Positions 8,853 to 18,318 of a DNA stretch of 64,000 nt are shown one piece after another; within the stretch, counting starts at the first letter, position 1, and each line of letters begins with the position of its first letter. Source of the stretch: Dyadobacter beijingensis DSM 21582. Its GTDB lineage: Bacteria; Bacteroidota; Bacteroidia; Cytophagales; Spirosomataceae. The DNA lies in the NCBI RefSeq assembly GCF_000382205.1, contig NZ_KB907794.1, forward strand, positions 62,001 through 126,000, read 5' to 3'. Below the pieces are notes generated by a model. The model saw nothing but the letters and a program-made list of their open reading frames with translations, ran no database searches and was not told the origin of the DNA. Both the position numbers and the translations under genes were made by a program.

Positions 8853-9662
8853 ATGCATACCCTCCATCTCAAAAAGCCCCTTGCTTTTTTTGATCTTGAG
8901 ACAACCGGAGTCAACATTGTCCGCGACCGCATTGTAGAAATCTCCGTAGTAAAAGCATTGGTGAATGGCGAAACCGAGATCCGCACGCGGAGGATCAACC
9001 CCGAAATTCCTATCCCGCTGGAAAGCAGCCTCATACACGGCATTTACGACGAAGACATCAAAGACGCCCCCACATTCAAAAGCGTTGCCAAAAACCTCGC
9101 ATCCTTCCTCGAAGGCTGCGACCTGGCCGGTTTCAACAGCAACCGGTTCGATATCCCGATGCTCGTGGAGGAATTTCTGCGCGTGGGTGTGGATTTCGAT
9201 ATCAAAAACCGCCGGATGGTGGACGTGCAACGGATCTACCACATGATGGAACCGCGGAACCTGGGAGCTGCCTACAAGTTTTACTGCGGTAAAACCCTCG
9301 ACAATGCCCACAGCGCCGAAGCCGATACCATTGCTACCTTTGAAGTTTTACAAGGACAAATCGCCAGGTACGAGGGCGTTACCGTCGTCGATTCGCACGG
9401 TAAGGAAACGCAGCCCATTCAGAACGACGTGGCGGCGCTGCACGAACTGACGGCTTCCCGGATCGTGGATTTCGCGGGCCGTATGGTGTTCAACGACAAG
9501 GGGGAGGAAGTATTCAATTTCGGGAAACACAATGGCAAACGTGTGGCCGATATATTGAAAAACGAACCGTCGTTTTTCGACTGGATGATGAAAGGCGAGT
9601 TCCCCCTCGACACGAAACGCAAATTGACGGAGATTAAATTAAGGGGATTAACCCAACGTTGA
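8853..9662 (+). CDS. DnaQ-family 3'-5' exonuclease with ExoX-type C-terminus
   Basis: A 269-aa DEDD exonuclease. Exo I is FFDLETTG (Asp15 and Glu17 region), Exo II is GFNSNRFDIPML, Exo III is HSAEADTIAT (DEDDh type). A second small domain at about residues 215-265 (FNFGKHNGKRVADIL ... FFDWMMKGEFPLDTK) matches the C-terminal extension seen in exodeoxyribonuclease X-like proteins. Family members proofread or trim single-stranded DNA ends. It could be called a Pol III epsilon-like protein, but a separate polymerase subunit role is not shown. Sits between the decamer array and the nuoK promoter. Confidence 0.88.
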   Translation: MHTLHLKKPLAFFDLETTGVNIVRDRIVEISVVKALVNGETEIRTRRINPEIPIPLESSLIHGIYDEDIKDAPTFKSVAKNLASFLEGCDLAGFNSNRFDIPMLVEEFLRVGVDFDIKNRRMVDVQRIYHMMEPRNLGAAYKFYCGKTLDNAHSAEADTIATFEVLQGQIARYEGVTVVDSHGKETQPIQNDVAALHELTASRIVDFAGRMVFNDKGEEVFNFGKHNGKRVADILKNEPSFFDWMMKGEFPLDTKRKLTEIKLRGLTQR

Positions 9663-9679
9663 CATAATCTTACCTCAGG

Positions 9680-9710
9680 TTTGAGTAAGTAGTAATTATG
9701 TCTATTTTTG
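9680..9710 (+). promoter_or_regulatory. Promoter of nuoKLMN
   Basis: A textbook Bacteroidota promoter: TTTG at 9680-9683, 19 bp spacer, TATTTTTG at 9703-9710 followed by C. Transcription would start near 9717, about 48 bp before the nuoK ATG. It shows that nuoK starts its own transcript here. Confidence 0.75.
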
Positions 9711-9764
9711 CCAGAAATCTATTTTTGACTATTTTAACCGGATATCCAACTAGGTAAACCTGCT

Positions 9765-10118
9765 ATGATCCCAAACCCTACGATGCCAGAGGTTAACATA
9801 CCAGCGGTTATTCAAAATATCCCACTTCAAAGCTATTTAATTCTCAGCACCTTGCTATTTGTGATCGGTATCATCGGCGTACTTACGCGGAGAAATGCCA
9901 TCATCATTTTCATGTCGATCGAATTGATGCTCAATGCCGCTAACCTGCTGCTGATCGCATTCTCTTCCTACCGGTCCGATCCTTCCGCGCAGGTCTTCGT
10001 ATTCTTCATCATGGCGGTTGCCGCCGCAGAAGTGGCCGTCGGGCTTGCCATTATCGTAATGATTTACCGCAATACCAGAAATACCGACATCGGGTTCCTG
10101 AATAAGCTGAAATGGTAA
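9765..10118 (+). CDS. nuoK: NADH-quinone oxidoreductase subunit K
   Basis: Small membrane subunit of respiratory complex I, involved in proton translocation. Three hydrophobic segments are clear (SYLILSTLLFVIGIIGVL; FMSIELMLNAANLLLIAF; VFFIMAVAAAEVAVGLAII) with the conserved membrane Glu in SIELMLN and in AAAEVAVG. At 117 aa it is slightly long; an internal ATG at 9783 would give a more usual length. First gene of a four-gene run ending with nuoN; nuoA-J are not upstream. Confidence 0.93.
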   Translation: MIPNPTMPEVNIPAVIQNIPLQSYLILSTLLFVIGIIGVLTRRNAIIIFMSIELMLNAANLLLIAFSSYRSDPSAQVFVFFIMAVAAAEVAVGLAIIVMIYRNTRNTDIGFLNKLKW

Positions 10119-10150
10119 ACAATCCAGAGATTAAAGATTAACAAATAGAC

Positions 10151-12070
10151 ATGTCTGCATCATTACTCATCCTGATTCCGCTGCTGCCGCTCGCCGGTTT
10201 TCTGATCAACGGACTCGGATTTCCCAATATTCCCAAAGGCGCAGTCGGTATCATCGGAACGCTGGCGGTAGTGGCCAGTTTCGTGCTTTCCGTGATGACG
10301 TTCAATGCGTTCGTAGCGGGCGGAAGCCAGCCGTTCATCGTCCCGCTTTTCGACTGGATCACCGTAGGCGACCTCAACATTCCCTTCTCTTTCCAGGTCG
10401 ACCAGCTTTCGTTATTAATGCTGATGATCATCACGGGCGTAGGCTCGCTGATCCACATTTATTCGATCGGCTACATGCACCACGATTCGGGTTTCGGTAA
10501 ATTTTTCGCTTACCTGAACCTGTTCTTGTTTTTCATGCTCCTGCTGGTGCTGGGCTCGAACTACGTGATCATGTTTATCGGCTGGGAAGGTGTAGGACTT
10601 TGCTCTTACCTGCTTATCGGTTTCTGGAACAAGAATACCAACTACAACAATGCTGCCCGTAAGGCATTCATTATGAACCGTGTGGGTGACCTTGGATTTC
10701 TCCTCGGTATCTTCACGATCATCGCTACGTTCGGTTCGGTAGAATACACCGAAGTGTTCAGCAAAGCGGCCGCAGGCTTCCAGGTAGGCGACCCGGTGAT
10801 CATCACCATTACTTTGTTCCTTTTCGTAGGCGCAATGGGTAAATCGGCGCAGATTCCTTTGTATACCTGGCTTCCCGACGCGATGGCCGGCCCTACGCCT
10901 GTTTCCGCCCTGATCCACGCCGCTACGATGGTGACCGCGGGCATTTACATGGTGATCCGCTCCAACGTGCTCTACTCGCTCGCGCCTTCAACACTCGAAA
11001 TCGTGGGCATTATTGGTGGTGCAACGGCATTGTTCGCCGCGTCGATCGGTATTTTGCAAAACGATATTAAAAAGGTACTGGCCTACTCTACGGTGAGTCA
11101 GCTGGGTTATATGTTCATGGGTCTGGGCGCTATGGCCTATTCGGCGTCGATGTTCCACGTCATTACCCACGCATTCTTCAAAGCATTGCTCTTCCTCGGT
11201 GCCGGTAGCGTGATCCACGCCATGTCCGACGAACAGGATATCCGCTCGATGGGCGGCCTGCGCAAGAAACTGCCGATTACATTTATCACGTTCTTCATCG
11301 CTACCTGGGCGATCGCCGGCTTGCCGCCATTCGCGGGTTTCTTCTCGAAAGATGAGATCCTTGCCCACGTATTCGAACACAACAAACTTCTGTGGGTAAT
11401 CGGTGTGCTCGGCTCGGTGATGACCTCATTCTACATGTTCCGCCTGCTGTTCCTGACCTTCTTCGGAACATTCCGCGGTACGCACGAGCAGGAGCACCAT
11501 TTGCACGAGTCGCCGGCTTCAATGACGATCCCTTTGATCGTTCTGGCGGTACTTTCCGCATTGGGCGGGTTTATCGGTGTGCCGGAAGCATTGCACGGCA
11601 CGCATCAGCTGGGTCAATTCATGAGCCCGTTGTATGATCTGGCCAAAACAGCCAATCCGGCCGCATTCGGGCATACTTCCCTTTCGCATTCGGAAGAGTA
11701 TCTGCTGATGGGCATTTCCGTAGCCGCCGCAGCCATTTCTGCCATCGTAGCTTTTGTTATGTATGTACAAAAAGGTGCGGTACCCGCTCCCGACTCGGAA
11801 GAAAAATCAAGCCTGCAACGCGTGGTTTACAACAAATACTATGTCGACGAACTGTATGACGCCGTATTTGTAAAACCCATTAAGACATTGTCCAACATCC
11901 TGTACAGCTTCGGCGAGATCGCCATCGACCTCATTATCGGTGCGGTGGTGCGCCTGGTGAACATCCTGGCGGGATTGCTGAGAAAAACACAAACGGGGTC
12001 CACCGGCGAATACGTGTTCGCGATGGTGATCGGCATTGTGGTCATATTATTCTGGAAGCTGTTACTCTGA
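10151..12070 (+). CDS. nuoL: NADH-quinone oxidoreductase subunit L
   Basis: A 639-aa antiporter-like proton pump subunit of complex I with many membrane helices. Typical stretches include FIGWEGVGLCSYLLIGFW, the HAATMVTAGIYMV helix with its conserved His, and HAFFKALLFLGAGSVIHA with the functional Lys. The long C-terminal amphipathic helix region and a last membrane anchor (FAMVIGIVVILFWKLLL) mark it as NuoL rather than NuoM or NuoN. Starts 33 bp after nuoK. Confidence 0.96.
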   Translation: MSASLLILIPLLPLAGFLINGLGFPNIPKGAVGIIGTLAVVASFVLSVMTFNAFVAGGSQPFIVPLFDWITVGDLNIPFSFQVDQLSLLMLMIITGVGSLIHIYSIGYMHHDSGFGKFFAYLNLFLFFMLLLVLGSNYVIMFIGWEGVGLCSYLLIGFWNKNTNYNNAARKAFIMNRVGDLGFLLGIFTIIATFGSVEYTEVFSKAAAGFQVGDPVIITITLFLFVGAMGKSAQIPLYTWLPDAMAGPTPVSALIHAATMVTAGIYMVIRSNVLYSLAPSTLEIVGIIGGATALFAASIGILQNDIKKVLAYSTVSQLGYMFMGLGAMAYSASMFHVITHAFFKALLFLGAGSVIHAMSDEQDIRSMGGLRKKLPITFITFFIATWAIAGLPPFAGFFSKDEILAHVFEHNKLLWVIGVLGSVMTSFYMFRLLFLTFFGTFRGTHEQEHHLHESPASMTIPLIVLAVLSALGGFIGVPEALHGTHQLGQFMSPLYDLAKTANPAAFGHTSLSHSEEYLLMGISVAAAAISAIVAFVMYVQKGAVPAPDSEEKSSLQRVVYNKYYVDELYDAVFVKPIKTLSNILYSFGEIAIDLIIGAVVRLVNILAGLLRKTQTGSTGEYVFAMVIGIVVILFWKLLL

Positions 12071-12124
12071 TCCGATCATTCATCAATCCGTACCATACTG
12101 GTTTAGGACCGTCGACTTGAAAAT

Positions 12125-13573
12125 ATGCTTACTCTTCTTTTAATACTTTTACCGATAGCGGCTGGCGTTATCACCCTGCTGGCCGGCGAACGCCTCGCGA
12201 AGCAGCTGGCCCTGGTTGGCGGCCTAGCTTCATTGGGTGTCGCAACATTTACCTGGCTGCAATTCGACCCGGCGGCGGGTTCCCAGTTCGGGTTCAAATA
12301 TGCGTGGGTAGCTTCCGGAGGCATTTCATTTGCTGCGGGCATCGACGGCATCAGCATGCTGCTCGTGCTGCTCACAACCTTCCTTACCCCGCTGATCATC
12401 CTTTCGGCATTCAAAAACGACTATAAAAATCCGGCCGCATTCTATTCGCTGATCCTTTTCATGGAAGCGGCACTGATCGGCGTATTTACCGCCACCGACG
12501 CCTTCCTGTTCTACCTGTTCTTCGAAGCGGCGCTGATCCCGGTTTACTTCCTTTCGGCGATCTGGGGCGGTGAAGACCGGATCAAGGTTACTTTCAAATT
12601 CTTCATTTATACCATATTCGGTAGCTTGTTCATGCTGGTAGCGCTGGTTTATTTGTATTACCAGACACCCGGTACGCATACTTCCGAAATCTCCGCATTC
12701 TACCAGTTGCAGCTGAGCCCTGCGGCGCAAGGCTACCTGTTCTGGGCGTTCTTCATCGCATTCGCGATTAAAATGCCATTGTTCCCATTCCATACCTGGC
12801 AGCCCGATACTTACACGCAGTCACCTACACCGGCGACGATGCTGCTGTCGGGTATTATGCTGAAAATGGGGGTTTACGGGCTCATTCGCCTGCTGCTGCC
12901 TATCGTACCGCTGGGAATGCAGCAATGGGGCTTCCTGGCGATGATCCTCGCCGTGATCGGTATCATTTACGGATCGATTATCGCCATTCAGCAGAGCGAT
13001 ATGAAAACGCTCATCGCCTACTCGTCCTTTGCGCACGTAGGACTGATGGCCGCCGGCGTATTCTCTTCTTCACTGAATGGTTTGCAGGGCGCATTGATCC
13101 AGATGCTGGCGCACGGCATCAACGTGATCGGCTTGTTCTTCATTGTCGACATTATCTATTCAAGGACCAAAACCCGCTACCTCGATCAGCTCGGGGGCAT
13201 TACGCAGAGCACGCCGCATTTGAGCGTGTACTTCATGGTATTGCTGCTGGGTAGCGTCGCATTGCCGCTTACCAACGGTTTCGTAGGCGAGTTCCTGCTG
13301 CTTTCAAGTGTATTCCAATACAAAGGCTGGCTGGGTGCCGTAGCCGGACTGACGATCATCCTCGGCTCGGTGTACATGCTGCGCCTGTTCCAGAAATCGA
13401 TGTTCGGGCCCAAATCCAAATGGGTGGAAGGCTTCCAGGACCTGACGGCGAGCGAGCGGGCCGTGTTGCTCCCGCTGGTGATCATGGTATTCTGGATCGG
13501 TATTTACCCCAGCACATTCCTGAAAATCACCGAGCCTGCTGTAAACCAATTGTTGCAACTGGTCAATAACTAA
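12125..13573 (+). CDS. nuoM: NADH-quinone oxidoreductase subunit M
   Basis: A 482-aa complex I proton-pump subunit, second of the three antiporter-like proteins. Shows the conserved Glu segment FLFYLFFEAALIPVYFLSAIWG, the LFPFHTWQPDTYTQSPTPATMLLSG helix and the HVGLMAAGVFS helix, all typical of NuoM. It follows nuoL by 54 bp and precedes nuoN by 9 bp, so the genes should be co-transcribed. Confidence 0.96.
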   Translation: MLTLLLILLPIAAGVITLLAGERLAKQLALVGGLASLGVATFTWLQFDPAAGSQFGFKYAWVASGGISFAAGIDGISMLLVLLTTFLTPLIILSAFKNDYKNPAAFYSLILFMEAALIGVFTATDAFLFYLFFEAALIPVYFLSAIWGGEDRIKVTFKFFIYTIFGSLFMLVALVYLYYQTPGTHTSEISAFYQLQLSPAAQGYLFWAFFIAFAIKMPLFPFHTWQPDTYTQSPTPATMLLSGIMLKMGVYGLIRLLLPIVPLGMQQWGFLAMILAVIGIIYGSIIAIQQSDMKTLIAYSSFAHVGLMAAGVFSSSLNGLQGALIQMLAHGINVIGLFFIVDIIYSRTKTRYLDQLGGITQSTPHLSVYFMVLLLGSVALPLTNGFVGEFLLLSSVFQYKGWLGAVAGLTIILGSVYMLRLFQKSMFGPKSKWVEGFQDLTASERAVLLPLVIMVFWIGIYPSTFLKITEPAVNQLLQLVNN

Positions 13574-13582
13574 GTTAAGAAT

Positions 13583-14977
13583 ATGTATCCCATTATATTG
13601 TTATCGGTTTTTGGAATTATAACCCTTTTCCTGGGCTTCTCGAAATCCAAAAACATACTTTTGCCGGCCGTGCTGCTGTTCCTGATCGTCGCATTAGGCA
13701 GCAACTTCATCGAATGGGGCAAAGGGCCGTTCATCTACTTCAACGATATGCTGCGGGTAGATAACCTCACGCTCGCATTCAACGGGATCGTATTGCTTTC
13801 CGCATTCATGATCGCGGCCATTTCGGGCGGTTTTCAGGACAATGCGGATTCCGAACCGGCAGAATATTACGGATTGATGCTTTTCTCCCTTGTAGGCGCC
13901 ATCATGATGATCGGCTTCGATCACCTGATCATGCTTTTCATCGGAGTAGAAATCCTCTCGGTAGCGATGTACGTGCTGACAGGTAGCAACAAACGCAACC
14001 TGCGCTCCAACGAGGCAGCATTGAAATACCTTTTAATGGGTGCATTCGCAACGGGCTTCATGCTCTTCGGTATGACCTTGCTGTACGGCGCCACCGGCTC
14101 GTTCAAGCTCGCCGCTATCCAGGGTTTTGCTTCTAATATGAATATGGGCCAGCAGTCCTACATCTTCTATGCAGGCTTGCTGCTGCTGCTGATCGGTATG
14201 CTGTTCAAAGTATCGGCCGCGCCATTCCATTTCTGGACGCCGGACGTGTACGAAGGCGCGCCGACTATCTTTACCACTTTCATGTCGACGATCGTGAAAA
14301 CGGCCGGTTTCGCCGCGCTGTTCCGTTTACTAAATGGTACGTTCGCTATTTACGGCTTCTGGTGGATCGTCATCGCGATCATCGCCGTGCTGACCATGCT
14401 GGTGGGCAACATCGGTGCTACCAGCCAGGGAAGTTTCAAAAGAATGCTCGCCTATTCGGGTATCTCGCATGCCGGCTACCTGCTCATCGCATTGACGGCA
14501 CTCACGAAGCCCAGCCAAAACGCTATTGTCTTTTACTCACTCGCCTACTCGCTTTCGACCATCTCCGCATTCGGTGTGCTGATGCTCGTTTCCAAAGAAA
14601 AATCCATCGAAGGACAGCCGAACGAACGCTACGAAGCATTCAACGGGCTCGCCAGGCAGAACCCCCTGCTGGCATTCGTGCTGGCGGTTTCCATGCTGTC
14701 GCTCGCGGGTATCCCCCTCACAGCCGGTTTCTGGGGTAAATTCTTCATCTTCACCAGCGCGGCAGAGCGCGGCATTATCTGGATCACGGTGATCGCGGTA
14801 CTGATGTCGACGGTGGGTATTTACTACTATTTCCGCGTGATTATCTCGTCTTATTTCAGGGAGGGCGACACGGTAAAAATCCGGGTAGCGCCGTTCTATC
14901 AGATCATCCTGGTACTTGCGACTTTCCTGACGATCCTGTTCGGTCTGGCGCCGGGGATCTTCGAAAAGCTGATCTGA
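13583..14977 (+). CDS. nuoN: NADH-quinone oxidoreductase subunit N
   Basis: A 464-aa complex I proton-pump subunit with about 14 hydrophobic segments. Characteristic stretches are HLIMLFIGVEILSVAMYVLTG (conserved Glu), FKVSAAPFHFWTPDVYEGAPT and RMLAYSGISHAGYLL. Last gene of the nuoKLMN run; a strong hairpin terminator follows 24 bp after the stop. Confidence 0.96.
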   Translation: MYPIILLSVFGIITLFLGFSKSKNILLPAVLLFLIVALGSNFIEWGKGPFIYFNDMLRVDNLTLAFNGIVLLSAFMIAAISGGFQDNADSEPAEYYGLMLFSLVGAIMMIGFDHLIMLFIGVEILSVAMYVLTGSNKRNLRSNEAALKYLLMGAFATGFMLFGMTLLYGATGSFKLAAIQGFASNMNMGQQSYIFYAGLLLLLIGMLFKVSAAPFHFWTPDVYEGAPTIFTTFMSTIVKTAGFAALFRLLNGTFAIYGFWWIVIAIIAVLTMLVGNIGATSQGSFKRMLAYSGISHAGYLLIALTALTKPSQNAIVFYSLAYSLSTISAFGVLMLVSKEKSIEGQPNERYEAFNGLARQNPLLAFVLAVSMLSLAGIPLTAGFWGKFFIFTSAAERGIIWITVIAVLMSTVGIYYYFRVIISSYFREGDTVKIRVAPFYQIILVLATFLTILFGLAPGIFEKLI

Positions 14978-15001
14978 CATTTTAGTAAAAAATACATTGC
15001 G

Positions 15002-15032
15002 AAAAGAGCTGTACACTTGCAGCTCTTTTTTT
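15002..15032 (+). terminator. Terminator of nuoKLMN
   Basis: Ten-base-pair stem AAAAGAGCTG / CAGCTCTTTT with an 8-nt loop, followed by a T-run to 15032. Confidence 0.85.
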
Positions 15033-15088
15033 GTGACCAAATCCCGAAACGCTCGTATCAAGGGTATCAATTAACAAATGATAGCCTT

Positions 15089-16225
15089 ATGCCAGCAAAA
15101 CGACACACTTACCCATTCAACCCCGAAGACCTGCTCGGTCGCCCGGCCATTGTCCTCGACGCTCTAAACAGCGCACGTGAAATTAAAGGCCGTACCATCC
15201 TCATCACCGGCGCCGCCGGCACCATCGGCAGCGAACTTGCCGCACAGGTATGTGCATCTGCGCCGGCGAAGGTGGTTTTGATAGATCAATCCGAAACGGC
15301 ACTCCACGACCTCGACCTTTTTCTGCGCCAGCACTTCCAGCATGTGAACCTGCATTGCTACGTCGCCAATATCACCGATGCACAGCGAATGGCGGAGCTT
15401 TTTTTCCGGCACCATTTTCAGACGGTATTTCACGCGGCTGCATACAAACACGTCCCATTCATGGAGCACCAGCCCTACGAGGCCATCAAAACCAACGTGC
15501 TCGGCACCGTGATCCTCGCGGACCTCGCCATTACCTACCGCGTCCAAAAATTCATTTATGTTTCCACCGACAAAGCCGTCCGCCCAGCCAGCATTATGGG
15601 TGCTACGAAACGCTTCGGAGAACTTTACCTGCAATACCTGCATGACGAATATCACGGTCAGACCCAATTCATTATCACACGATTTGGCAATGTACTGGGT
15701 TCTAATGGCTCATTCCTGATCCGTTTTGCGCAGCAAATCCGGGAGGGCGGACCGGTGGCCGTCACGCACCCCGACGCCGAGCGCTATCTGATGACCCCGA
15801 CGGAAGCATGCCAGCTCGTGCTCGAAGCGGCAGCGGTGGGCAAGGGCGGAGAAATATGGTCGATCGATATGGGGAAGCCCGTGCGCATTGAGGACATTGC
15901 GCGCCGCATGATCGTGCTGGCGGGCCTGAAACCGGGCGCCGATATTCAGATCAGCTTCACCGGCTTACGGCCCGGCGAGAAAATATCGGAGGAAGAGGCA
16001 TTGGATACGGGCGAGCCGGCAATGCAAAATGGCCTGCTCAAATGCATACGCTTTCCCGCTCCGCCCGGGCACTGCATACGGCAACGGCTATCGGCCCTGC
16101 GCCAGGCACTGGACTCCGGCCAACCGGAGCGGATGGTAGCCGTTCTCAAAGCGGCCATACCCGAGTACATCAGTGCCAATTCACCGTTCGTGAAGCTGGA
16201 TGTGGCGCATTCGGGGCCGCCTTGA
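15089..16225 (+). CDS. CapD-like nucleotide-sugar epimerase/dehydratase (soluble)
   Basis: A 378-aa extended SDR of the polysaccharide biosynthesis (CapD/FlaA1) group, acting on UDP-sugars for surface glycans. The Rossmann motif GAAGTIGSE lies at about residues 41-49, VFHAAAYKHVPFMEHQP and YVSTDKAVRPASIMGATKR are the family's active-site segments, and GLRPGEKISEE is near the end. It lacks the four-helix membrane part of long CapD proteins. The frame extends upstream to 15017, but that lies in the nuo terminator region, so the ATG at 15089 is preferred. It abuts the convergent esterase gene with no spacer. Dehydratase or epimerase specificity is unresolved. Confidence 0.88.
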   Translation: MPAKRHTYPFNPEDLLGRPAIVLDALNSAREIKGRTILITGAAGTIGSELAAQVCASAPAKVVLIDQSETALHDLDLFLRQHFQHVNLHCYVANITDAQRMAELFFRHHFQTVFHAAAYKHVPFMEHQPYEAIKTNVLGTVILADLAITYRVQKFIYVSTDKAVRPASIMGATKRFGELYLQYLHDEYHGQTQFIITRFGNVLGSNGSFLIRFAQQIREGGPVAVTHPDAERYLMTPTEACQLVLEAAAVGKGGEIWSIDMGKPVRIEDIARRMIVLAGLKPGADIQISFTGLRPGEKISEEEALDTGEPAMQNGLLKCIRFPAPPGHCIRQRLSALRQALDSGQPERMVAVLKAAIPEYISANSPFVKLDVAHSGPP

Positions 16226-17137
16226 TCATGGCGCGGCCAGGACACCGACCGTCCGCATCCACAGCAGGCACCGCCCGAACCATTCGTCGAACGTCGGTAC
16301 TTTCGGGTAGCCGTGCTGGCCCTGGGAGTAAATGTGCATGTCCGTCGGGATGCCCTGCGCATTCAGCGCTTCGTAAAAGCGAAGGCTGTTGGAGACGGGC
16401 ACCACCGTATCGTCGCCCGCATGCGTGAGGTATGCGGGCGGGGCCGTGCGCGACACTTGAAGCTCATTGGAAAAATACCGCACGCGCTCCTGTGCAGGCG
16501 CAGGCCCTAGCAGGTTTGCGGATGAGCCCTTATGCCCTATTTTATCCAGAAAACTGATAACCGGGTAAACGAGGATCATAAAATCGGGACGAAGGCTGGT
16601 CTTCTGCGGATTAGCGACGAATGCACTGTCGTAATGCGTACCGGCCGTCGCCGCCAGATGCCCGCCGGCCGAGAAGCCCATGATCCCGATCTTCGCGGGG
16701 TCAATGGCCCATTCTTTCGCCTTTTCGCGCACAGTCCTGATGGCCTGCTGTGCATCCTGCAAGGGCCCGATAGCCTTGTCCTGCATAATGCGGTCGTCGG
16801 GGAGGCGGTATTTCAATACGAAAGCGGCAATGCCCTGCTTGTTGAGCGCTTTCGCTACCTGGTAACCCTCGCGGTCGATCACGAGCACGCCATAGCCGCC
16901 GCCGGGACACACGATCACCGCGGTGCCGTTTCCGGTGCCTGCGGGTGGCAGGAAGGCCGTTAATGTAGGTTTTGAGACGTTTCGGACCACATTATTCTGG
17001 TTGGTTTCCCTGTCCTCGGCCTGTTTTGCATTCGGCACGCCATTCGGGTAAAGCGGCATTTCCGTTTGCGCATGCAGGGTAAGCGAGAGGATTTGAATAA
17101 GGCAAAAAGCGGCCAGCAGGTTGAAAATTCGGGTCAT
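16226..17137 (-). CDS. Secreted alpha/beta-hydrolase, esterase-like
   Basis: A 303-aa exported hydrolase of the BD-FAE/acetyl-esterase type. The signal peptide ends near LHAQ at residue 24. The oxyanion-hole motif CPGGGYGVL is at about 77-85, the nucleophile elbow GFSAGGH has Ser156, and the Asp and His are in HAGDDTVVPV and QGQHGYPK. Related proteins deacetylate sugars or xylan; the real substrate is unknown. The longer frame to 17212 would lose the clean signal peptide, so the ATG at 17135-17137 is used. Its stop abuts the stop of the CapD-like gene. Confidence 0.85.
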   Translation of the reverse strand: MTRIFNLLAAFCLIQILSLTLHAQTEMPLYPNGVPNAKQAEDRETNQNNVVRNVSKPTLTAFLPPAGTGNGTAVIVCPGGGYGVLVIDREGYQVAKALNKQGIAAFVLKYRLPDDRIMQDKAIGPLQDAQQAIRTVREKAKEWAIDPAKIGIMGFSAGGHLAATAGTHYDSAFVANPQKTSLRPDFMILVYPVISFLDKIGHKGSSANLLGPAPAQERVRYFSNELQVSRTAPPAYLTHAGDDTVVPVSNSLRFYEALNAQGIPTDMHIYSQGQHGYPKVPTFDEWFGRCLLWMRTVGVLAAP

Positions 17138-17454
17138 ATCGGAAGAATAGCAGGATTTGGGGAGTCGATTTAATTTTTTTCTAATTCCGTTTGCAAAGAG
17201 GGTAAGGCGCAAATGGACGAATTTTACCTGCGCTACTTCGCCTGAATAGTCACGGGGTGCTTTGAACAGAATTGCACCATTCTGTGTTATTTGACTAATT
17301 CTTTTAATATTAATATAATATTTACAAGAAATTCGAAACGCGTTTGTTACTTTGCCTCATTGAACAATCAAAAAAATAACTAGTTTTGTAGAGTATCCTA
17401 ATCATGCACTAGTTTCTTTGATAAGTTATAGATGGTCTTAAATCCACAAAAAGA
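17138..17454. other. Divergent intergenic region, no gene seen
   Basis: A 317-bp AT-rich region between the divergent esterase and hydrolase genes. The plus strand has a partial -7 match (TTACTTTG followed by C at about 17346-17353) that could serve the hydrolase. No coding frame, hairpin or repeat stands out. Confidence 0.5.
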
Positions 17455-18228
17455 ATGAAATATACAGTACATGCAGAGGGCAGGTTTCAGTTTATCGACG
17501 AGGGAAAAGGCGAGACATTGTTGCTGTTGCATGGCCTTTTCGGTGCATTGAGTAACTGGGACGGTATCATCGACCATTTTTCAAGCCGTTACAGGGTAGT
17601 AATTCCACTTCTTCCGATCTACGAGCTGCCACCGCGTGAAGCAGGCCTGGAAGCGCTGCTAGCCTTTCTGGAAGATTTCGTTGCCTTTAAAAACCTGACC
17701 AATGTTACGGCCATCGGTAACTCGCTGGGCGGTCACATCGGCCTGCTCTACACCCTGAAAAACCAGGATAATGTACAGCGCCTCGTGCTGACGGGCAGCT
17801 CCGGCCTCTTCGAAAATTCGATGGGCGGCTCGTTCCCCAAACGCGGAAGTTATGATTATATCAAGGAACGCGTAGCTTACACATTCTACGATCCCGAAGT
17901 GGCTACGAAAGACCTCATCGACGAGGTTTTCGAAACAACGTCGAGCATTCCGAAGTGCATGAGCATCGTCGGAATAGCGAAATCGGCTCAGAGACACAAT
18001 CTTGCGAAAGACCTGCACCAGATTACCGTTCCAACCCTGCTGGTTTGGGGGCTGAACGATACCATCACGCCACCGCATGTAGGCTACGAGTTCAACCGCC
18101 TGATCGCCAATTCGGAATTGTACTTTATCGACAAATGCTGTCACGCGCCGATGATGGAACATCCGCACGAATTCAATGTGATCCTGGAAAGCTTCCTGGA
18201 AAAACACGCAACGGTACCAGTGGCTTAA
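17455..18228 (+). CDS. Alpha/beta-hydrolase fold protein
   Basis: A 257-aa cytoplasmic hydrolase with no signal peptide. LLLLHGLFGALSNWD carries the oxyanion HG, AIGNSLGGHIGLL is the nucleophile elbow (Ser90), VWGLNDTITPP has the acid and CCHAPMMEHP the His. The segment resembles meta-cleavage-product hydrolases, but many unrelated activities share this pattern, so no substrate is assigned. It precedes the CBS gene on the same strand by 90 bp. Confidence 0.85.
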   Translation: MKYTVHAEGRFQFIDEGKGETLLLLHGLFGALSNWDGIIDHFSSRYRVVIPLLPIYELPPREAGLEALLAFLEDFVAFKNLTNVTAIGNSLGGHIGLLYTLKNQDNVQRLVLTGSSGLFENSMGGSFPKRGSYDYIKERVAYTFYDPEVATKDLIDEVFETTSSIPKCMSIVGIAKSAQRHNLAKDLHQITVPTLLVWGLNDTITPPHVGYEFNRLIANSELYFIDKCCHAPMMEHPHEFNVILESFLEKHATVPVA

Positions 18229-18318
18229 AAGCCGTGGAATTCCCTTCAAATTTCTTTTGTTACAATAGTTGACCTATATATTGTTTTTTTATAGCTTCGG
18301 AAAATGACGTTCTGACCC

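Noticed and set aside
15017..15088. N-terminal extension of the CapD-like gene
   Set aside because: Those codons overlap the nuoN terminator stem and T-run, and the family homology begins after the ATG at 15089.
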